DNA from: Deltaproteobacteria bacterium
GTDB lineage: Bacteria > Bdellovibrionota_B > Oligoflexia > Oligoflexales > Bog-1112
Length of the DNA stretch: 9,266 nt
Direction: 5' to 3'
NCBI GenBank assembly: GCA_003136475.1
Contig: PLEQ01000450.1
Span: forward strand, 2,336-11,601
The notes under the pieces: generated by a model
What the model saw: the letters and a program-made list of their open reading frames with translations, nothing else
Database searches by the model: none
Told to the model about the DNA's origin: nothing
Made by a program: the position numbers and the translations under genes
Shown: positions 4,946 through 9,266 of the stretch, piece after piece
How positions within the stretch are numbered: the stretch's first letter is position 1
How the letters are laid out: every line of letters begins with the position of its first letter

Positions 4946-7618
4946 ATGGAGCAAGGTACCACGCAAGGTCCAGAGCAACAATTGGAAGCTTTTTTAGCCT
5001 CACAACCCATCGAAATTCCGAGAAATCTGAACCTTGATGGGAAGGCCCATCGATTTGGCAATGGAGAAACAGGCCGCGAGCCCCATTGGTATATTGGCTC
5101 TCATGATGGCCGGGAAATCTCATTTACGGTTGGAAGCCATAAACTCGCCGACTATAAAGCCACGTTTCGAAGCAAATCACCTTTTACAGCTAAGCCCCTA
5201 TGGAACAAAGGGTCCAGTATTCTTGAAAAATGGCAGAGCTGCCAAACCTCGGGATCATCCCCTTATCTAGAACGAAAAAAAATTCACGGTCTTCTTGGTG
5301 CTAGAATCAACTATTTCGGTGATCTTGTTATTCCCATGTATTCCTCACCAAACCAGAATCTGATCGGACTTCAAACCATTAAGTCCGATGGGAAAAAACT
5401 GTTTGTCACAGGCAGTAAGAAAAAAGGCTCCTATTTTGAACTCACAGGTGCCGGAAGTGATTCTCAAACCCTATACGTTACAGAAGGTTTCGCAACAGCT
5501 GCAAGTATCTGCATGGCTACAGGATCGCGTGTGGTATGTGCTTTCGATTGTGGCAATTTACCACTTGTCATAGAAAGTATTTCCAAACTCAATCCTGGTC
5601 TTGCGATCATTGTGGCTGGTGACGATGACAAGTTTGGTGAGATCAATGCTGGACGCGCTGCAGCTAAGGCCGTTGCCAAAATCGCTCCTGCTATATTTCC
5701 TATTTTCTCTTCAGACGAAGGCAACCCAACCGACTGGAATGATCTCCATGTTAGAGAGGGCCTTGATGTCGTGAAATCACAAGTCAAAGCAGCTGAAAAT
5801 TGCCTTCTCAGCACTGAAAAAATAAAACCTTTAATGTCCATGAAGCCCCTAGCTCGAACAATCGCGACAGAAGACAGCCCCGATGCTGTTTCAGGATGGG
5901 ATCTCGAAGCAGCTGTACCACCTGCAAATGATAATTTTGTATTACCAGGTCTTTTAAAGGAACATGTTGGGATTCTTTGTTCACCTGGTGGTTGCGGCAA
6001 AAGCGGAGTGGCTCTGCTCATTGCAAATCAGATCGCTTCTGGAGGAAAAAAGGACTTCCTCGGCTTTGGTCCTATTGTTGGTGGAGCTGCCTGCATTGTA
6101 ACCCTTGAAGACCCAATGGATGTCTTCAGCCAAAGACAACGTGAAATCAAAAAAGATTTCTCTGAATTTGAGTACCAAACGCTTGATAAAAACATCCATC
6201 TTATCAACGGCACGAAACTTCAAAACGCAGTAGATGTTCCATCTCTCGTCGATCTCATTCAAAAGACCTTGGAGAAGAAGGGAACTGACCCAAACACTCT
6301 ACGGCTACTCATCATCGATCATTTAAGTTACTGGAGTGCAAAGGACCTCAATGATGGAAGAATCTGTAGCGACCTCATCAAAGAATTTCGAAAGATAGCA
6401 AAGACTCTAGGCTGCGCTGTCCTCATTCTTCACCATGCCAACCGTTCTGCCATGATCAAAGGCAGAGATAAGCCAGCGCCAAGCTCGACAATTGGCGGAA
6501 GCTATAAACTCCATTCGCTAGCAAGATGGGTGGCCTTTATAGATGAGATCGCCCCAAGAGACCTAAAAAAAGGATTTAAAATAGAAGGATCAGAGGGTAT
6601 TTACAAGACGCTCATTGTCGACAAGGTTAATCATGGTACAAAGGTCAAACTCCTGCTCAGGCACCGCGAGGAGAGGAGTGGACTGTTATACAAGCACGAT
6701 TTCGCCATAAATCCTATAGCACCTCAGTTAAATGAGAAAAAAGGCGAACATACCCTCGAAGCTGAGATTATTCCAAAGGAAGAGATAGAGAATTTTAATA
6801 TGGGAGAAGCTTCACCAAATTTGATGGCAATTGATGAAAACACTCATCACATTATGAACTGGCTTTCACGAAACCCAGCTTTTGAAACGGTATCCCCAAA
6901 TAAGCGAAAAGAACTTACGGCTATTGTAAACGAAGCGGAGCATGACAAAGATAGGCCCGCTGCATCAATTTATAAAGATGTATGGATTAATGGAGATACT
7001 CTAATCGTTGCTGGGCCTGTTTGTGATCAAGAAGATATGAAGCTATTTGCGCTACTCGTCAATGAGTTAACCCAGCTTCATCGTGATGGCGCAAGAGGAC
7101 TTATACTAGAAATTAGCCTAAATGAAATTTTGAGAATTATAGGTGTTGAGAGCTCAGGCCAAAACATTTCTAAAGTTCACCGACAACTTGACCGGTTGCG
7201 TCGTATGTCTTTAGATTTTCAGAATATCAGGGGACATAGATGGCGCGGACCTCTGATTAATGATGTCATCACGGTTGGAGAAGGCAGAAGTTGCAAAGCA
7301 AGAATTAGCTTTAATCAGTTCATGATCACTTTCTACAAAATCCAAGAATACACAATGTTTCAGAAATCAATCGCCCAAGCACTTAAGGGAGATAGCCTTT
7401 CCTTTTATATCTTTTATGCTTCTCAAAACTTGGCAACAATGAAAATTTCCGTCGAAAAATGCAAAAAACTCCTGGGTATCGCTCCCGCTTTTGATAAAAA
7501 AGAAGCACTGAAAAAAATAAAAAAATCGATGCATGATTTAATAGCAGCAGGTGTAATGGATCCGCAAAAAACCTTTATTAAGGATGGGAATGTCTATACT
7601 TGCCGCTCTGGAGCATAA
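4946..7618 (+). CDS. Fused plasmid replication protein: TOPRIM primase-like, RecA-like helicase and TrfA-like initiator
   Basis: An 890-residue protein in three parts. Residues about 25-290 look like the TOPRIM-containing region of plasmid/phage primase-helicases: DGKAHRF near the start, LYVTEGF with E180, GDDD with D226-D228, and GNPTDWNDLH (259-268). No CHC2 zinc finger is seen. Residues about 325-590 are a RecA-like hexameric helicase of the RepA/AAA_25 type: Walker A SPGGCGKS (346-353, K352), Walker B LLIIDH (D458), and LILHHANR (493-500), then a GGS segment. After a linker, residues about 670-890 resemble TrfA-type winged-helix initiators: a two-helix region ending in LDRLRRMSLDF, a strand-rich centre with SCKARISFNQF, and a last wing near the C-terminus (IKDGNVYTC). 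Iteron repeats lie 13 bases after the stop. AGGAG sits 9 bases before the ATG. In RSF1010 the same three roles are split among RepB, RepA and RepC. The helicase call is firm, TOPRIM good, and TrfA similarity is judged by pattern only. Confidence 0.85.
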   Translation: MEQGTTQGPEQQLEAFLASQPIEIPRNLNLDGKAHRFGNGETGREPHWYIGSHDGREISFTVGSHKLADYKATFRSKSPFTAKPLWNKGSSILEKWQSCQTSGSSPYLERKKIHGLLGARINYFGDLVIPMYSSPNQNLIGLQTIKSDGKKLFVTGSKKKGSYFELTGAGSDSQTLYVTEGFATAASICMATGSRVVCAFDCGNLPLVIESISKLNPGLAIIVAGDDDKFGEINAGRAAAKAVAKIAPAIFPIFSSDEGNPTDWNDLHVREGLDVVKSQVKAAENCLLSTEKIKPLMSMKPLARTIATEDSPDAVSGWDLEAAVPPANDNFVLPGLLKEHVGILCSPGGCGKSGVALLIANQIASGGKKDFLGFGPIVGGAACIVTLEDPMDVFSQRQREIKKDFSEFEYQTLDKNIHLINGTKLQNAVDVPSLVDLIQKTLEKKGTDPNTLRLLIIDHLSYWSAKDLNDGRICSDLIKEFRKIAKTLGCAVLILHHANRSAMIKGRDKPAPSSTIGGSYKLHSLARWVAFIDEIAPRDLKKGFKIEGSEGIYKTLIVDKVNHGTKVKLLLRHREERSGLLYKHDFAINPIAPQLNEKKGEHTLEAEIIPKEEIENFNMGEASPNLMAIDENTHHIMNWLSRNPAFETVSPNKRKELTAIVNEAEHDKDRPAASIYKDVWINGDTLIVAGPVCDQEDMKLFALLVNELTQLHRDGARGLILEISLNEILRIIGVESSGQNISKVHRQLDRLRRMSLDFQNIRGHRWRGPLINDVITVGEGRSCKARISFNQFMITFYKIQEYTMFQKSIAQALKGDSLSFYIFYASQNLATMKISVEKCKKLLGIAPAFDKKEALKKIKKSMHDLIAAGVMDPQKTFIKDGNVYTCRSGA

Positions 7619-7787
7619 TGTAAAGCCTTTCTAATCCAGTTGTTTCTCCCCCCTAATCCAGTTGTTTCTCCCCCCTAATCACGATGGAGCTCCCCCCTAG
7701 TTCGCCCTAAAAGCCGCGCCTATACAGCGCTGCAAACTTCTATAGACAGGTTAAAGACATAGAGACGCATTGCTGAACCTAAAAAAT
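7619..7787. other. Putative plasmid replication origin
   Basis: A gene-free stretch between the two converging transcription units. It starts with three tandem 22-bp repeats and continues with a CAGCGCTG palindrome and a mixed, mildly AT-rich segment. I see no good DnaA box (TTATCCACA-like) and no long AT block. The placing directly behind an initiator-type gene is typical of iteron plasmids. This is inference from context. Confidence 0.6.
7631..7696. repeat. Tandem 22-bp iterons (two identical, one diverged)
   Basis: Units at 7631-7652 and 7653-7674 are identical: they begin CTAATCCAGT and end TTTCTCCCCC. A third unit at 7675-7696 keeps 16 of 22 bases (CTAATC at the start and CTCCCCC at the end). 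A further CTAG start at 7697 may be a partial fourth. Length, head-to-tail spacing of about two helical turns and place beside the initiator domain fit binding sites for the Rep protein. The diverged unit may tune affinity. Confidence 0.78.
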
Positions 7788-7958
7788 TCAGTTACGTACG
7801 CTACGTATTTCTTCTGGCGGTGGTGGGCAGTCGTCTTCAGTTGAACGTGAGCAACCGCTAGTGTGGTCTGCCAACTTAGTTTTCACAGAGCCAATGGCTT
7901 GACTTGCCATGGTCATTAGGAACACAAAAAACAAAACTAATTTATTTGCCGTTTTCAT
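7788..7958 (-). CDS. Small exported protein of unknown function
   Basis: A 56-residue protein starting MKTANK, followed by a hydrophobic core LVLFFVFLMTMASQAIGS that reads as a Sec signal peptide, probably cut after the AIGS region. The mature part, about 32 residues, is polar with two cysteines (TSGC and DDC) and a PPPPEE stretch. It could carry one disulfide in the periplasm or outside the cell. There is no lipobox cysteine at the cleavage point. The ATG at 7958 has a very good AAAGGAG 7 bases upstream. A longer in-frame reading to 8069 lies in the upstream gene and would spoil the signal peptide. The start overlaps the end of the TIGR02147-like gene by 17 bases, so the two are probably one operon. 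I do not recognise the family. Confidence 0.62.
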   Translation of the reverse strand: MKTANKLVLFFVFLMTMASQAIGSVKTKLADHTSGCSRSTEDDCPPPPEEIRSVRN

Positions 7959-8691
7959 CGAGGACTCCTTTGTATGAAAAAAGATCACAACTTCCAAAAC
8001 CAAAGAATGGCAGATCACCGTGATTCTTAGGATCAGATACGATGGCGTGAGCCTTCTGATAGAGTTCATAATAAAGCTGAGACAACTGTTCAGACGCTTC
8101 TGGTGTTAGTTTTTCAGAGACTATGTGGCTGTGGTTGAAGCGAGAGCGTTGCTTGCGCACAAGATCAGCCAGGGTCTTTTGATGAAACTTAACCCCTTCT
8201 AGTGGCAATAAATAGTCTTTTTTTCCAGCTAAATAAACCGCTCCTTCGCTTTCAATGAGCTGCTCTTTGGCTAACATTTCCTCTAGTACGGGTGCTGCAG
8301 ATTCCCCTAGAGTAGCAAAGATTTCCTCTCTAGTCACACCGCAATGATGACTAGCGCGAATCTGAATTAAAAAAGCCAGCCGATCATAAATACTGGTCGG
8401 ATAACTCCCGTTTTGACCTGCTTCAAAAACGTAGTTTGGAAACATTTTTTTCAGCAAACTGCTAATTTTTTTTTCACCCTCTTCGTCAAATTCCTCATGT
8501 TTTCGCAAGTAATTTAAAGAATCGAAAAGTAGTGGAAAGTTTTTTTCACATGCTGCGTCTCCTCGTTCAAGTTGAGCAAAAAATTTCCGCGGAACCTGTG
8601 AAGTGCGTTCTAAAGAACGCAGTGTCAATGATGGTAGCTTTTGCCTGTGTCGGTGTAGGCCGTCTCGCAAAATCTCAACCAGTTCTTGCAT
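7942..8691 (-). CDS. TIGR02147/DUF4423-like putative regulatory protein
   Basis: A 249-residue soluble protein. The N-terminus (about 1-60, with LTLRSLERTSQVPRKFFAQL) looks like the helix-turn-helix-like start of TIGR02147 proteins. The middle (about 95-150, DRLAFLIQIRA, VTREEIFATLG, VLEEMLAKEQLIESEG) looks like the winged-helix-type DUF4423 region. The C-terminal LTPEASEQLSQLYYELYQKA fits the last family helices. It is slightly shorter than most members. The family is numerous in Bdellovibrio and relatives, often beside genes for exported proteins, and is thought to be regulatory; its ligands are unknown. The ATG at 8691 follows GGGAG by 6 bases. Its end overlaps the start of a small exported protein gene. 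No membrane segment or signal peptide is visible. The family call rests on recalled pattern, so a different HTH-winged family is possible. Confidence 0.62.
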   Translation of the reverse strand: MQELVEILRDGLHRHRQKLPSLTLRSLERTSQVPRKFFAQLERGDAACEKNFPLLFDSLNYLRKHEEFDEEGEKKISSLLKKMFPNYVFEAGQNGSYPTSIYDRLAFLIQIRASHHCGVTREEIFATLGESAAPVLEEMLAKEQLIESEGAVYLAGKKDYLLPLEGVKFHQKTLADLVRKQRSRFNHSHIVSEKLTPEASEQLSQLYYELYQKAHAIVSDPKNHGDLPFFGFGSCDLFSYKGVLDENGK

Positions 8692-8791
8692 TAGGATCTC
8701 CCAAATTTTTTAAAATTCCCTACCAAAGATCAGGGAGGAGAACCTTTGCCATATTCCAGAGAAAACAGGAAACGCTAACCATCTTTTAATG

Positions 8792-8810
8792 TTGGGCTAA
8801 TTTTGCCCAA
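8792..8810. promoter_or_regulatory. Inverted repeat just downstream of the candidate -10 box
   Basis: TTGGGC (8792-8797) and GCCCAA (8805-8810) are separated by 7 AT-rich bases. The element would lie in the first bases of the transcript of the 8691 gene, a common operator position. No T-run follows, so a terminator is unlikely. Confidence 0.35.
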
Positions 8811-8817
8811 AAATCGG

Positions 8818-8847
8818 TTTATAGCGGCCCACTTTTTTTATTGAAAA
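8818..8847 (-). promoter_or_regulatory. Putative promoter of the TIGR02147-like operon
   Basis: On the minus strand TTTTCA (8842-8847) and TATAAA (8818-8823) are 18 bases apart, a moderate sigma70-type match. The leader to the ATG at 8691 would be about 120 bases. Confidence 0.35.
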
Positions 8848-8903
8848 ACTTATTTTGGATAGAAGTTTGCCACGACTTGGATTTTAATCCGACTCCGTTT
8901 ATG

Positions 8904-8919
8904 ACCTTGCTAGCAAGGT
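8904..8919. repeat. Perfect 16-bp palindrome
   Basis: ACCTTGCTAGCAAGGT is its own reverse complement, with no spacer. It lies just before a 12-codon open frame and supplies its AAGG ribosome-binding-like bases. It could be an operator for a dimeric protein. Confidence 0.5.
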
Positions 8920-8979
8920 AAAGCATGAACAACAGTCAACTGCGAATACGCATCGACGACTAAAAGAATAGAGAGGGGG

Positions 8980-8991
8980 TTTCATATGAAA
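8980..8991. repeat. Perfect 12-bp palindrome
   Basis: TTTCATATGAAA is a perfect palindrome 17 bases after the end of the 12-codon frame and behind a GAGAGGGGG purine tract. Role unknown. Confidence 0.4.
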
Positions 8992-9010
8992 TGCGGTGTT
9001 TCAAGTAACT

Positions 9011-9067
9011 AAAAAAAAAGGCAGGCCGTATTAAGCTAGTTTTGCCGCAAACTTAATACAGCCTTTT
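9011..9067 (-). terminator. Rho-independent terminator, strongest leftward
   Basis: GGCCGTATTAAG (9024-9035) pairs with CTTAATACAGCC (9052-9063) over 12 positions with one mismatch and a 16-base loop. Leftward transcripts end in nine U (9011-9019), after a short GC-containing spacer. Rightward ones have only four U. It therefore probably ends a minus-strand gene coming from beyond the right edge and may work weakly in both directions. Confidence 0.65.
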
Positions 9068-9266
9068 GAACCATCCATTTAAGTAGCCCATGCAACTGGA
9101 GCACTACCTAGAAAGACTGTCACTATGTCTATAGCCTACCTGTGTTTCATTCTCAATCCTTGTCATCAAGGAACGATCAGATTATCGACGGCGCAGATCT
9201 TGTACTCCAGCCCTCGAGAGGTGCAGGATGAATCTGCCTCTTGAAATTCCGCCCGAAATTCTCGAC

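Larger units (their letters stand above)
8692..9266. other. Stretch without a convincing complete gene
   Basis: It holds a leader and candidate promoter for the 8691 gene, two perfect palindromes, a 12-codon open frame (8925-8963) and a leftward terminator hairpin. At the right edge two open frames cannot be judged. One is a minus-strand frame entering from 9264 and stopping at 9166 (ending EYKICAVDNLIVP). The other is a plus-strand ATG at 9228 after GAGAGG (reading MNLPLEIPPEILD to the edge). The terminator orientation favours a minus-strand gene to the right. Confidence 0.5.

Noticed and set aside
5464..6021. 185-codon minus-strand open frame inside the replication gene
   Set aside because: Shadow of the TOPRIM/helicase coding region, where the plus frame has clear motifs.
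7630..7700. CRISPR array
   Set aside because: The repeats are directly adjacent without spacers and number only about three; they fit iterons.
8792..8810. Terminator at TTGGGC/GCCCAA
   Set aside because: No T-run follows on either strand, and the stem is only six pairs; its place near a promoter fits an operator better.
8868..8900. tRNA-like stretch around GGATTTTAATCC
   Set aside because: The small stem has only a two-base loop, and no acceptor stem or T-arm can be built around it.

Overview
The window reads as the maintenance backbone of a plasmid, or of a plasmid-derived element, flanked by accessory genes. Base composition is slightly AT-rich and start sites are good Shine-Dalgarno sequences with standard-code stops, so the host is a Gram-negative-type bacterium. 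The best lineage hint is the 8691-7942 gene, which resembles the TIGR02147/DUF4423 family, abundant in Bdellovibrionota and Fibrobacter-like bacteria. I infer a Bdellovibrio/Oligoflexus-like host with low to moderate confidence.

Left part (1-3526, minus strand, read right to left). A KfrA-type DNA-binding protein that appears to be membrane-anchored is followed by a small helix-hairpin-helix Cdd1-family protein. Next comes a DUF1016/YhcG-type PD-(D/E)XK nuclease fused to a GyrI-like effector-binding domain, then a broken VOC/PhnB-type gene. Last is a GNAT acetyltransferase that runs off the left edge. The first three genes are packed tightly enough to be one operon; the Cdd1 and nuclease genes overlap by ATGA.

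Centre (3527-4945). A compact divergent control region holds promoters in both directions, a 12-bp palindrome overlapping the leftward -35 box, and clustered TGTACA motifs. It separates the kfrA-like gene from parA. parA overlaps by 4 bp a small ribbon-helix-helix partner, giving a type Ib-like partition cassette. A strong hairpin lies between the partition cassette and the replication gene.

Right of centre (4946-7787). One 890-residue protein appears to combine a TOPRIM primase-like region, a RecA-like hexameric helicase ATPase of the RepA/AAA_25 type, and a C-terminal TrfA-like initiator. Directly behind it are tandem 22-bp repeats (two identical, one diverged), which look like the iterons of the origin. 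In IncQ-type plasmids such as RSF1010 these three activities come from separate genes, so the fused, iteron-adjacent version is the most striking feature here.

Right end (7788-9266). A minus-strand pair encodes the TIGR02147-like regulator and a tiny exported protein with a clear signal peptide. The last 575 bp hold no convincing complete gene, but do hold a candidate promoter, palindromes, a possible relic start of a ribbon-helix-helix gene and a leftward terminator hairpin.
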